In this document: in pieces, positions 56,621 through 64,000 of the stretch
How the letters are laid out: each line of letters begins with the position of its first letter
Position numbering within the stretch: position 1 is the stretch's first letter
DNA from: Alcanivorax sp. 24
GTDB lineage: Bacteria > Pseudomonadota > Gammaproteobacteria > Pseudomonadales > Alcanivoracaceae
DNA length: 64,000 nt
Assembly (NCBI RefSeq): GCF_004360225.1
Contig: NZ_SNUA01000009.1
Coordinates: 62,001 to 126,000, forward strand
Direction: 5' to 3'
Notes under the pieces: generated by a model
The model's input: the letters and a program-made list of their open reading frames with translations, nothing else
The model's database searches: none
Told to the model about the DNA's origin: nothing
Position numbers and translations under genes: made by a program

Positions 56621-57841
56621 ATGCCGTTTTTCCGCCGCCGCCCGCCCTTCGCCTTGATGGTGATTAACGGGGCTTTATGCACTATCGCCATCCTGGTATT
56701 CGCGCGCCTCAGCTATGGCCTGGTGCTGCCAGCCATGCGCGACGGGCTGGGCCTGAGCAACGCTCAGGCGGCGAACCTGAGCACGGTGAACGCCCTCGGT
56801 TATCTGCTGCTGGTGATGGTGGCCGGCGTGTTCGCCGCGCGTTTCGGCGGCAAGACTTCGGTGGTACTCGGACTCATGCTGGTGACCGGCGGCTTCTTCG
56901 GCCTCGCCCACGCCAGTGACTTCGTGCCGATCCTGCTGTTGATGCTGGTATTGGGCATGGGCACGGCCTTCGGCTACACCCCTTTGATCTCGCTGCTGGC
57001 CAACACTTTCCCGCACCGACGTGGCGCGGTGATCGGCTTCGCCAACAGCGGCGTGGGATTGGGCATGCTGCTGGTTGGCCTGATCGTACCGGCCATGACC
57101 GAACGCAGCGCCGAACAGGGGTGGCGCGATGTCTGGCTGCTGTTCGCCTCCGGCGGGCTGGCGGTGCTGGTCATGTCAGTGCTGATTCTGCGTAATCCAC
57201 TGGACCATGCGAGTACGGCCAGACCCAAGCTTCGCGCCAAGGATCTGCCGGTGTTCCGCAATCCCCATGTGATCACGGTGGGGCTGGTGTACGGCGTACA
57301 GGGCCTTACTTATATCGTGCAGACCACGTTCATGTACAGCTACGCCCTGGAGTCGGGCGTGCCGGCGCTGACCACCGGTCATCTGGTGTCGATGATGGGC
57401 ATCATGTCGGTGTTCACCGGTCCGCTGTGGGGTGGCCTGGCCGACCGGCTGGGCTATTCCAACAGTCTGGTGCTGGCGATGACATTGTCGCTGGTGGGTA
57501 CCGCCCTGCCGGTACTGTGGCCGATACAACCCATGTTCGTTGCCCATTTCCTGATTCTGGGCCTGTGCATCTCCGGCCTGTTCACCTCCATCCTGGCCGC
57601 TTCCACGGAAACCGTGGCGCCCCATCAGGCCGCCGTGGCGGTGAGTTTCGTCACCCTGTTCTATGCCGTCGGCCAGTTGATCGGCCCCGCCGCCGCCTCG
57701 CTGATCATTGAATGGAGCGGCGGCTTTCGAGCCACTTTCGCCGCCACCTCGGTGGTGTTGGCCCTTGGTGTCTACCTGGGCCACCGCAGCCGCCGTTACC
57801 AGCGGCCCGCCCGGGAAACCTGTGCCGGACTGGCCGACTGA
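56621..57841 (+). CDS. MFS transporter
   Basis: A 406-residue inner-membrane transporter of the major facilitator superfamily with about twelve hydrophobic segments, two halves of six. Features include LVLPAMRDGLGLSNAQAANL in the first loop, FPHRRGAVIGFANSGVGLG near residue 130, and GGLADRLGYSNSLVLAM in the second half. It resembles YbfB-type or oxalate/formate-antiporter-like members, but the substrate is unknown. The start at 56621 gives a natural N-terminus; a longer frame from 56423 would add a non-membrane leader. It converges on the VOC gene. Confidence 0.88.
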   Translation: MPFFRRRPPFALMVINGALCTIAILVFARLSYGLVLPAMRDGLGLSNAQAANLSTVNALGYLLLVMVAGVFAARFGGKTSVVLGLMLVTGGFFGLAHASDFVPILLLMLVLGMGTAFGYTPLISLLANTFPHRRGAVIGFANSGVGLGMLLVGLIVPAMTERSAEQGWRDVWLLFASGGLAVLVMSVLILRNPLDHASTARPKLRAKDLPVFRNPHVITVGLVYGVQGLTYIVQTTFMYSYALESGVPALTTGHLVSMMGIMSVFTGPLWGGLADRLGYSNSLVLAMTLSLVGTALPVLWPIQPMFVAHFLILGLCISGLFTSILAASTETVAPHQAAVAVSFVTLFYAVGQLIGPAAASLIIEWSGGFRATFAATSVVLALGVYLGHRSRRYQRPARETCAGLAD

Positions 57842-57861
57842 CTCCGGTCACCTGGATCCGG

Positions 57862-58269
57862 TTATTCGCCGGGGATCGCCGACGGGTCCATCCAGAACGC
57901 TTCCCAGACATGGCCGTCCGGGTCCGCCAGGTTGCGGTTGTACATGAACCCCAGGTCCTGGACCGGATTGATATCGGCGGTGCCGCCATGGGCGGCGGCG
58001 GCGTCGTTCATCGCGTCCACTTCCTCATGACTATCAAGGCTGAGCGCCAGCATCACTTCACTGGCGGTGGCGGGCGGAATCGGCCGTTGAGTGAAAGTGC
58101 GCCACTTGTCATGGGTGAGCAACATGACGTGAATCGACTCACTCCAGACCATGCATGCGGCGGTGTCGTCGGTGAAGTGCGGATTGTTCTCGAAACCAAG
58201 CGCGGTATAAAACGCCATGGACGCCTGCGGATCCGTGACGGGCAGATTGACAAAAATCATCCTGGACAT
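57862..58269 (-). CDS. VOC-family (glyoxalase-like) protein
   Basis: A 135-residue protein of the vicinal-oxygen-chelate fold. It has the paired beta-alpha-beta modules, with MIFVNLPVTDPQASMAFYTALGF at the start and NRNLADPDGHVWEAFWMDP at the end, the latter resembling the DPDGN/H-E metal region. Members bind metals and perform varied reactions or drug binding; a function cannot be assigned. GAGGTTCC precedes the start weakly. Confidence 0.85.
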   Translation of the reverse strand: MSRMIFVNLPVTDPQASMAFYTALGFENNPHFTDDTAACMVWSESIHVMLLTHDKWRTFTQRPIPPATASEVMLALSLDSHEEVDAMNDAAAAHGGTADINPVQDLGFMYNRNLADPDGHVWEAFWMDPSAIPGE

Positions 58270-58418
58270 AATCGGAACCTCTCAAGGTGGTGATCGAAAA
58301 GACGGCCAGCGCCGCCGTTTCCCGCTAGTCGTACCACGTCCCCGGATTTCGACAAAAGAGTCCAATCGTTACCCAAGCGGTTCTTCACGATGCTTTCGTG
58401 GTCCACCACGAGCGCTGT

Positions 58419-58490
58419 ATTCGCGAGCAAGCTCGGCTCCCACAAAGCGGGCCACGAAGCCGCTGTGGGAGCCGAGCTTGCTCGCGAATC
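58419..58490. repeat. Inverted pair of REP elements
   Basis: ATTCGCGAGCAAGCTCGGCT with CCCACA faces GAAGCCGCTGTGGGAGCCGA with GCTTGCTCGCGAATC. It sits 16 bp from the ogt stop codon. Confidence 0.78.
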
Positions 58491-58505
58491 AACCTGCAGC
58501 CGTGG

Positions 58506-59006
58506 TCAATCGAACAGGGTGCCGTTATCCGGTCCGCCGCCTTCCAGTGCCAACAGTCGGGCTTTGCGGTCGACACCGCCGGCATAGCCGGTCAGGCTGC
58601 CGTTCGCACCCAGCACCCGGTGGCAGGGAATGATCACCGAGCAGGGGTTGCGACCCACGGCGGCCCCCACCGCCCGTACCGCCCGGGGCCGCCCGAGCCG
58701 GTGCGCCAATTCGCCATAGGTGGTGGTGTCACCGCAGCGGATTTCCCCCAGGGCCCGCCAGACCTGGCACTGAAACTCGGTCCCGCGCGGCGCCAGCGGC
58801 AAATCGAAATCGCGGCGCTCCCCGCCGAAGTAGGCGCGCACCTGCTCGGCGGCGGTCAACAGCAGGGGATGCGCCGGATTGTGCCGCCAGGGTCGCGGGT
58901 CGGGATGGTATTTCTGTCCTTCGAACCAGGCGCCCACCAGCGCGTCGTCTTCCGCCGCCAGCAACAGCGCGCCCAGGGACGTGGGTAAAGCGTGATATTC
59001 AATCAT
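58506..59006 (-). CDS. ogt: Methylated-DNA-protein cysteine methyltransferase (Ogt), first copy
   Basis: This suicide repair protein takes the methyl group from O6-methylguanine onto its own cysteine. The 166-residue product has the active-site IIPCHRVLGANG with C128, the helix-turn-helix region TTYGELAHRLG, and the GSLTGYAGGVDRK tail. The start at 59006 overlaps the Ada-AlkA fusion by ATGA, so the two repair proteins are coupled. A second, different copy lies at 61798. Confidence 0.93.
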   Translation of the reverse strand: MIEYHALPTSLGALLLAAEDDALVGAWFEGQKYHPDPRPWRHNPAHPLLLTAAEQVRAYFGGERRDFDLPLAPRGTEFQCQVWRALGEIRCGDTTTYGELAHRLGRPRAVRAVGAAVGRNPCSVIIPCHRVLGANGSLTGYAGGVDRKARLLALEGGGPDNGTLFD

Positions 59007-60463
59007 GGGGTCTCGTTCTCCCTGCCACCGAGCCAAAGATGCATCACCGCATAAGCGCGCCACGGACGCCAGGCCTCCGCCCGCCGTCTCACTGTCACCG
59101 CTGAAGTTTCCCCCAACGCCTTGAGCACGCCAAGGTCGGCGGCGGGAAAGGCATCCGGCCAGGACAGCGCCCGCATCGCCAGATACTGGGCGGTCCAGTC
59201 ACCGATGCCAGGCAGGGCCTTGAGCTGGGTCAGGGTGCGCTCCACATCCGCCGCCGGCGACAGCAGCATGGGATCCTCGGCGCAGGCAGTGGCCAGCGCC
59301 TGGATCGCTTTCACCCGGGCCCGGATGATGCCCAGCAACCCCAGCGTCTCCGCCTCGGCGGCGGCCACCACGGCGGCTTCCGGGAAGGTAGTGGTGAGAT
59401 CCTCGAACGGCGTGTCCAGCGGCTCTCCCAGTGATGCCGCCACCCGGCCGGCCAGGGTGCGCGCCGCCTTGACCGTGATCTGCTGCCCCAGCACCGCGCG
59501 CACCGCTGCTTCGAAGCCATCAAAAGCGCCGGGCACCCGCAGCCCCGGCCGTGCCGCCGCCAACAGCCCCAGCCGTTCCGCCACCAGCGACGGTTGGGCA
59601 TCCAGATCGAACAGTCGGCGCAAGCGCACCAACACTTCCGGCACCACCGGTGCCAGGGATTCGGAAAGGGTCACCGTGAGCCCGTTACGCGGCCCCGGCG
59701 CCACGGTCAGCCAGCCACGATGCACCCGGTCGCCGCGCCGGACCAGTGCGGTGCGCCGGTATTGCCCCTGCTCCATGCCTTCCACTCCGGGGATCGCCCG
59801 GGCGGCAAGAAAATCGCGCAACGCTTCCCAATCAAAAGGCGGCCGATAGCTCAAATGAAAGACCAATTCACCGTCGCCGGGGCGGCGTCTCGACGCGGCC
59901 CGTCGCCATGCGGAGGGCGGCTGGCCATAGCGTCCCCGGAACAGAGTGTTGAAACGCCGCAGACTGTTGAAGCCGGCGGCCAGCGCCACTTCGGTGATGG
60001 TCAGACCGGTGTCGCGCAACAGGCGCCGGGCCAGCAGCAGGCGCCGGGTTTGCGCGTATTCCACCGGTGCCACGCCGAATTCGGCGTGGAACACCCGGCG
60101 CAAATGGCGATCGGTGACGCCGAGCCGTTCGGCCAGAGCCGCCAGCGATTCCGTATCGCCCGCGCCGAGGTCCAGATATTCCGCCGCCTGTCTGGCCAGG
60201 CGCCTGTTCGCGTCGACACTGGCATCGCCCGGGGCCAACTCCGGCCGGCAACGAAGACAAGGACGATAGCCCTCGGATTCCGCCGCCGCCGCACTGGCGA
60301 AAAAGCGACAGTTCTCTCGCTTGGGCAGACGCGCCGGACACACCGGCCGACAGTACACGCCGGTGGAGGACACCGCCACGAAAAAGCGCCCGTCGAAACG
60401 AACATCGCGGGTACGCAGAGCCTGATAACACTGATCATCGTCAATCCACATGGCATCGATCAT
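59003..60463 (-). CDS. Ada-AlkA fusion: methyl-phosphotriester sensor plus 3-methyladenine glycosylase
   Basis: A 486-residue two-function protein. The Ada N-domain has all four zinc/methyl-acceptor cysteines at C38, C42, C69 and C72, the same numbers as in E. coli Ada. Residues about 85-185 form an AraC-type helix-turn-helix (RLGVTDRHLRRVFHAEFGV, EVALAAGFNSLRRFN). Residues about 200-486 are an AlkA glycosylase with the hairpin LKALPGIGDWTAQYLAM and the catalytic aspartate D443 in AADLGV. It lacks the C-terminal methyltransferase of true Ada, supplied instead by the coupled ogt gene. Start could also be M5 (60451). Confidence 0.93.
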   Translation of the reverse strand: MIDAMWIDDDQCYQALRTRDVRFDGRFFVAVSSTGVYCRPVCPARLPKRENCRFFASAAAAESEGYRPCLRCRPELAPGDASVDANRRLARQAAEYLDLGAGDTESLAALAERLGVTDRHLRRVFHAEFGVAPVEYAQTRRLLLARRLLRDTGLTITEVALAAGFNSLRRFNTLFRGRYGQPPSAWRRAASRRRPGDGELVFHLSYRPPFDWEALRDFLAARAIPGVEGMEQGQYRRTALVRRGDRVHRGWLTVAPGPRNGLTVTLSESLAPVVPEVLVRLRRLFDLDAQPSLVAERLGLLAAARPGLRVPGAFDGFEAAVRAVLGQQITVKAARTLAGRVAASLGEPLDTPFEDLTTTFPEAAVVAAAEAETLGLLGIIRARVKAIQALATACAEDPMLLSPAADVERTLTQLKALPGIGDWTAQYLAMRALSWPDAFPAADLGVLKALGETSAVTVRRRAEAWRPWRAYAVMHLWLGGRENETP

Positions 60464-60626
60464 ACCCCGCCGCAGCGTCCGCTACTCGCCCTTTTCGGAC
60501 CTCGAGATTTTTGTTTTTTATTCAGAAAAACTAAATTCCAAAATGACACCAAAAGAAAGAAACTCTCTTTTTTGAAAGAACAGCAATCCAATTTTTCTCA
60601 AGCATTCCACATAGGCAAACTAAATC

Positions 60627-61797
60627 ATGAGTGCGGTTCTGCCGTTACTGGCCCTACGCGCCTTTACTGAAATTGGACGCCATGGCAGCGTCAAGCGCGC
60701 CGCCGGGGTGATGGGTTAGAGCCTGTTCACGATCTTTACGCCGCCGCGCCGGAGTTCATTTTATCGTCAGGTCGTGATTCCGATTGTGCGGTGTAGTCAT
60801 TCTACATAAACAAGCGTAATCGCGGCCTGGCGGTAAAAGGGGCCCGGCCCTTCGGGTTGCGCTGGAAAAGCCGCCAGACGACGCCCCGGCCTTTGACTTT
60901 GGAACCACCAAAGCCTGCAGTCCGCGACGCCGCCTGGCGGCTTTTCCAGCAGCAACGCGGTGGCGTAAAGATCGTGAACAGGCTCTTACACCCGGCGCGG
61001 TCAGTCAGCAACTGAAACAGCTCGAAGAGCGGATCGGGGCCCCTCTGTTTATCCGAACCCGCCAGGGCATGCAGCTCACCGAAGCCGGCGAACAGGTTTA
61101 TCCCGCCCTGCTCCAGGCCTTCGAACAGATCGAACGCAGCCTGGGCAGCCTGGGCAGCCTGGAAGCCCGGAACGCCCGGCAAACACTGACCGTGAGCACC
61201 ACGCCGTCCTTTGCCGCCTCCTGGCTGGTGCCCCGTCTCGGCCGCTTCACCGAGCGTCACCCGGATATCGATGTTCGCGTGGAGGCCTCATCCGATCTGA
61301 TCCACTTTCAGCGCGACCGGGTGGACGTGGCGATCCGTCACGGCCTGGGCGATTACCCCGGGCTGGCATGCCAGCGCCTGATGGCGTCGGTGCTGGTGCC
61401 GGTGGCCAGCCCCGCCCTGTTGGCCCGGGGACCACTGATCCAGGAACCCGCCGACTGTCTGGCCTTCCCATTACTGCAAAACAGCAACCGGGCGGACTGG
61501 GTGCTGTGGCTGAAAGCACTGGGGGTGAGCGAACCGACCCACGCCGACCGGGGGCCCGCATTCAATGACGAGCTGCTGCTGATCCGGGCGGCGGAGGCCG
61601 GGCAGGGTCTCGCTTTGATCCGGGATGTGCATGCCCGGGCGGAAATCGATGCCGGCCGGCTGGTGCTGGCTCTGGATCAGCCCTGGCCATCGGACTTCGC
61701 CTATTATCTGGTGTGGCCTGCTTCCGTGCAGGAAAAACCGGCCATGACACTCTTCAGAGAATGGCTGGAGCAGGAGGCGTCGTACGGTGAGGTTTGA
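60627..61797 (+). pseudogene. LysR-family regulator gene interrupted by a MITE-like element
   Basis: The first 31 codons (60627-60719) encode the beginning of a GcvA-like LysR helix-turn-helix (LPLLALRAFTEIGRHGSVKR). A stop codon from the element then ends the frame. After the element, the sequence resumes with PGAVSQQLKQLEERIGAPLF, the rest of the DNA-binding domain and the effector-binding domain to 61797. Simple removal of the element leaves the frames off by one base, so it was probably not clean. The gene should be non-functional, although a truncated protein from an internal ATG at 61069 is possible. It ends exactly where the convergent ogt gene stops. Confidence 0.85.
60718..60986. mobile_element. 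MITE-like structured element, copy B (269 bp)
   Basis: Terminal inverted repeats of 31 bp with one mismatch (AGAGCCTGTTCACGATCTTT at both ends). Inner hairpins are TGTAG-TCATT-CTACA and arms GCTGGAAAAGCCGCCAG / CTGGCGGCTTTTCCAGC. It shares the conserved middle (AGGTCGTGATTCCGATTGTG) with copy A at 29538. It lies inside the LysR gene. No transposase or clear target duplication. Confidence 0.85.
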
Positions 61798-62307
61798 TCA
61801 CAACAAGCTCCGCTGTGGCAACGCTCGCTCCAGCTCAAGCAAAGCCAACTTGCGTTCGATTCCGCCAGCGTAGCCGGTAAGACTGCCGTCGGCTCCAATC
61901 ACCCGATGACAAGGGACGATAATGGCGATCGGATTGACGGCATTGGCACGGCCAATAGCCCGCGCCGAAGTGGGCCGGGACAACCGCGTTGCCAGCTCGC
62001 CATAAGAGATGGTGGTGCCATAGGGCACCCGCCGCAAATGACGCCAGGCCTCTTGCAGAAAAGCGTTGCCGTGGGGCGCCAGTGGCAGGTCGAAATCCGT
62101 CAGTTGCTCAGCGAAATAAGCGTCCAGCTGCTCCGCCACGTGACGGACGGCCGCCGCGTCCTGAACATAGGACAGGCCGCGCCAGTGCACGCTGGCCGGA
62201 TGGTGTTGCCCATCAACGAACTCCAGGCGCACCAGAGCACCCTGCTCATCAACCAGGGCGATCATCGACCCCAGCGGCGTGGTTAGCACATCAGCCCTGT
62301 ACGTCAT
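61798..62307 (-). CDS. Methylated-DNA-protein cysteine methyltransferase (Ogt type), second copy
   Basis: A 169-residue O6-alkylguanine repair protein with the acceptor C133 in IIVPCHRVIGADG and the recognition region TTISYGELATRLS. It is clearly diverged from the first copy at 58506, so it is not a recent duplicate. It overlaps the decayed GST gene by 4 bp and likely was its operon partner. It converges with the LysR remnant with no gap. Confidence 0.9.
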   Translation of the reverse strand: MTYRADVLTTPLGSMIALVDEQGALVRLEFVDGQHHPASVHWRGLSYVQDAAAVRHVAEQLDAYFAEQLTDFDLPLAPHGNAFLQEAWRHLRRVPYGTTISYGELATRLSRPTSARAIGRANAVNPIAIIVPCHRVIGADGSLTGYAGGIERKLALLELERALPQRSLL

Positions 62308-62882
62308 ACCTGGTCACCCTGGAGCCTGTTCTTGATATTGAATAAGGGGCACGGCCCGGTGGCCGGCGCGGGCAACATCACGCCACGCCGCACCGCCGGC
62401 CGCCGCGCCACGGCATCATGCCAGCGTGTTAAATGACGATGGCGCTCAAATCCAAACCCGCAAATCACGGCGATGTGCGTCCAACCCAAAGTGACGATAT
62501 CGGCGATGGAGTAGTTGTCGCCAGCAAGGAAGGCCCGGCTGCTCAAATGCCGGTCCAGTGTGGCGAAAGCTTCCTCGCTCAAGCTTCGGTAACGATCAAC
62601 AACATCGCGCGACAGGGTCGGCGCGAACAACTCGAAATACACACGCTGCCCCAGTATCCGCCCCATGCTGGCGGAATGAAACTGCAACCACTTGATCGCT
62701 TCCCAACGCGCCGTCAACGGCTCCCACGGCAGGCGCCCGGCTTTTTCGCCAGATACAACAGGATCGCCGAAGACTCGAAAAGCGTCACCCCGGTCTGATC
62801 ATCGCGCAGGACGGGAATCCGGCCATGAGGGTTCATCAACAGAAAAGGCGATGGGGGAGGAATCCGTGAACACAGTGATCAT
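62304..62882 (-). pseudogene. Glutathione S-transferase, decayed gene
   Basis: The N-terminus MITVFTDSSPIAF is typical of a GST. It is followed directly by NPHGRIPVLRDDQTGVTLFE in another frame, so about 35-40 codons (the rest of the thioredoxin-like domain, near 62840) are missing. The frame shifts again at a run of five A (62742-62746 on the minus strand): six A would restore LAKKAGRLPWEP. The C-terminal half from 62717 (WEAIKWLQFHSASMG, LAGDNYSIADIVTLGW) is intact and open to 62304. Both lesions together argue for a real pseudogene rather than a single sequencing error. Confidence 0.8.
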
Positions 62883-63023
62883 GGGCCAACCTCGCTTATC
62901 TGTCAGGAAAGTCAGAGTCGCAAGGTAGCCAGGACACGGGCCCGGGAAAAACGATATGTGCTGAGCTCAGGATATAGAAAGGCTAAAGCGGTCCGTAGGC
63001 CACGGATATCCCACCGTTGCGCC

Positions 63024-63098
63024 GATTCACTGCCAAAGCAGCTTCCCACAGAGAGAATGCTACGGGGCCGCTGTGGGAAGCTGCCTTGGCAGCGAATC
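63024..63098. repeat. Inverted pair of REP elements
   Basis: ATTCACTGCCAAAGCAGCTT with CCCACAG faces GCCGCTGTGGGAAGCTGCCT with TGGCAGCGAAT, 6 bp from the dedA stop codon. Confidence 0.72.
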
Positions 63099-63103
63099 GT
63101 GTC

Positions 63104-63655
63104 TCAGCGGGGTGCACGGAAATGGCGCCACAGCCACATCAGCACACCGATCAGCAACAGCGCCCCCAACACATAAAATTCATAACGCTTCAGATGGCCA
63201 AGCAACCCTTCCAGCAAGGTACCGAAATGGAAGGCGGCGCCGCCCAGCGCCGTTGCCCAGATCGCGGCGCCCAGGGCGTTGAAAAACAGATAGCGGCGCG
63301 GCGGATAACCAGACAGGCCAATCACCACCGGCATCACCGTACGCAGACCATAGACGAAACGGAAACCGAGCACCCACAGATCCGGATGGCGCCGCACCAG
63401 CCCCAGGGCTTTTTCCCCCGCTGCTTCCCAGCGCGCCTTACGTCGCAACAACCGCCGGCCATGATGGCGCCCGAGCAGAAACCAGAGCTGATCGCCGCAA
63501 AAAGCACCGGCGAAAGCAGTGAATATCACCAGATCCAGACGCAGATAGTCATGGAACGCCAGGAACCCCGCCAGCACCAGTATTGTCTCGCCTTCCAGGA
63601 AGGTCCCCACGAACAGGGCGGGATAGCCGAAGTGTTCCAGGAATTGTTGAAGCAT
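63104..63655 (-). CDS. DedA-family membrane protein
   Basis: A 183-residue inner-membrane protein with several hydrophobic segments. The family core is FLEGETILVLAGFLA near residue 19, FCGDQLWFLLGRHHGRR near 52, and FRFVYGLRTVMPVVIGLSG near 98, with the conserved arginines. DedA proteins are needed for envelope homeostasis, and some act as lipid flippases. The gene lies alone between a REP pair and an AT-rich gap of 295 bp that contains no supported gene. Confidence 0.9.
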   Translation of the reverse strand: MLQQFLEHFGYPALFVGTFLEGETILVLAGFLAFHDYLRLDLVIFTAFAGAFCGDQLWFLLGRHHGRRLLRRKARWEAAGEKALGLVRRHPDLWVLGFRFVYGLRTVMPVVIGLSGYPPRRYLFFNALGAAIWATALGGAAFHFGTLLEGLLGHLKRYEFYVLGALLLIGVLMWLWRHFRAPR

Positions 63656-63950
63656 GGCGAAGACCGGCGGGAGGAAGCCGGCAGCCTAACCCGATTGCCC
63701 ACATCGCACAATGAATGACATGCCTTCCGGAAAAGCACCAAAACGGACCGAACCTGACGCACCACAATGGCGCCATACTTTCGGACCGGACCTGGGGCAC
63801 CACTACCATCAAAACAACAAATCCCTTTTACATCAAATAGTTAACAATTTCCCCGCTCTCCTGGTGCGGTTCTTGCTGATCCTTTCCATAGCAATAGAAC
63901 GACGCTTTTAAAGGCTTTCCGCAAACATCGATGATCCAGAGAGTGCGACC

Positions 63951-64000
63951 ATGTCTTACCTAGTACCTTCCGAGTTCGTGACAAAAATGGTGGATGCCGG
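63951..64000 (+). CDS. Start of a probable formate/nitrite transporter (cut by window edge)
   Basis: Only the first 16 codons are visible (MSYLVPSEFVTKMVDA). GAGAG lies about 6 bases before the ATG. The opening resembles the N-terminus of formate/nitrite transporter (FNT) family proteins, but too little is present to be sure. The identity is tentative. Confidence 0.4.
   Translation, partial: MSYLVPSEFVTKMVDA

Overview
The window comes from a high-GC gammaproteobacterium. Gene order and protein type (ompR, a PilH-like regulator, tex, gshA, dsbB, rsd, tauE-lgt-thyA-folA, rppH-ptsP, copA, rlmI) and the many Pseudomonas-style REP sequences fit an Alcanivorax/Alloalcanivorax-like marine bacterium. 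That assignment is inference from gene content; no rRNA gene is present. No tRNA, CRISPR array, transposase or phage gene was seen.

Layout. 1-8.4 kb is housekeeping: 3' part of ompR (cut by the left edge), a PilH-like response regulator, tex, gshA, dsbB, an lrgA/lrgB pair and rsd. A lipoprotein FKBP isomerase follows. 9.7-28.5 kb is a large acyl-CoA block. One minus-strand operon encodes a biotin-dependent acyl-CoA carboxylase (beta, then alpha), an enoyl-CoA hydratase and an acyl-CoA ligase. After bioA and an unknown exported protein comes an AraC-type regulator with a second ligase. Divergent from it runs a plus-strand operon with two acyl-CoA dehydrogenases, an orphan TRAP binding protein, a third ligase and an AtuA-family protein. 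Together these resemble a split and rearranged acyclic-terpene (atu) or leucine/isovalerate (liu) pathway. 28.7-34.9 kb holds an ynfA-like gene, an ABC-F ATPase, a hemP-hemS-like pair with a Fur box, and two small unknown genes.

34.9-37.5 kb is the most distinctive part: an orphan beta-class DNA methyltransferase diverging from two tandem paralogous XRE regulators. Seven perfect TTGC-N6-GCAA dyads lie in under 800 bp, and the two regulator promoters share the same 31/24-bp operator spacing. 37.4-46.9 kb returns to core genes (folA, thyA, lgt, tauE-like, an NRDE protein, ptsP, rppH, a HAD phosphatase, an imelysin-like lipoprotein, an outer-membrane barrel). 47.1-51.2 kb is a copper-efflux operon with a MerR-type long-spacer promoter. 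51.8-58.3 kb carries a LysE exporter, rlmI, a DEAD-box helicase, a lipopolysaccharide-kinase-like gene, an MFS transporter and a VOC protein. 58.5-62.9 kb is an alkylation-repair cluster (Ada-AlkA fusion plus two Ogt-type proteins) next to a LysR gene split by a MITE and a decayed GST gene. The window ends with dedA and the first codons of a probable formate/nitrite transporter.

Intergenic DNA is rich in repeats: about thirteen REP loci, mostly inverted pairs; two copies of a roughly 270-283 bp MITE-like element whose hairpin arms have co-varied; a related 164 bp element; and a third hairpin-bearing repeat found near gene 3' ends.
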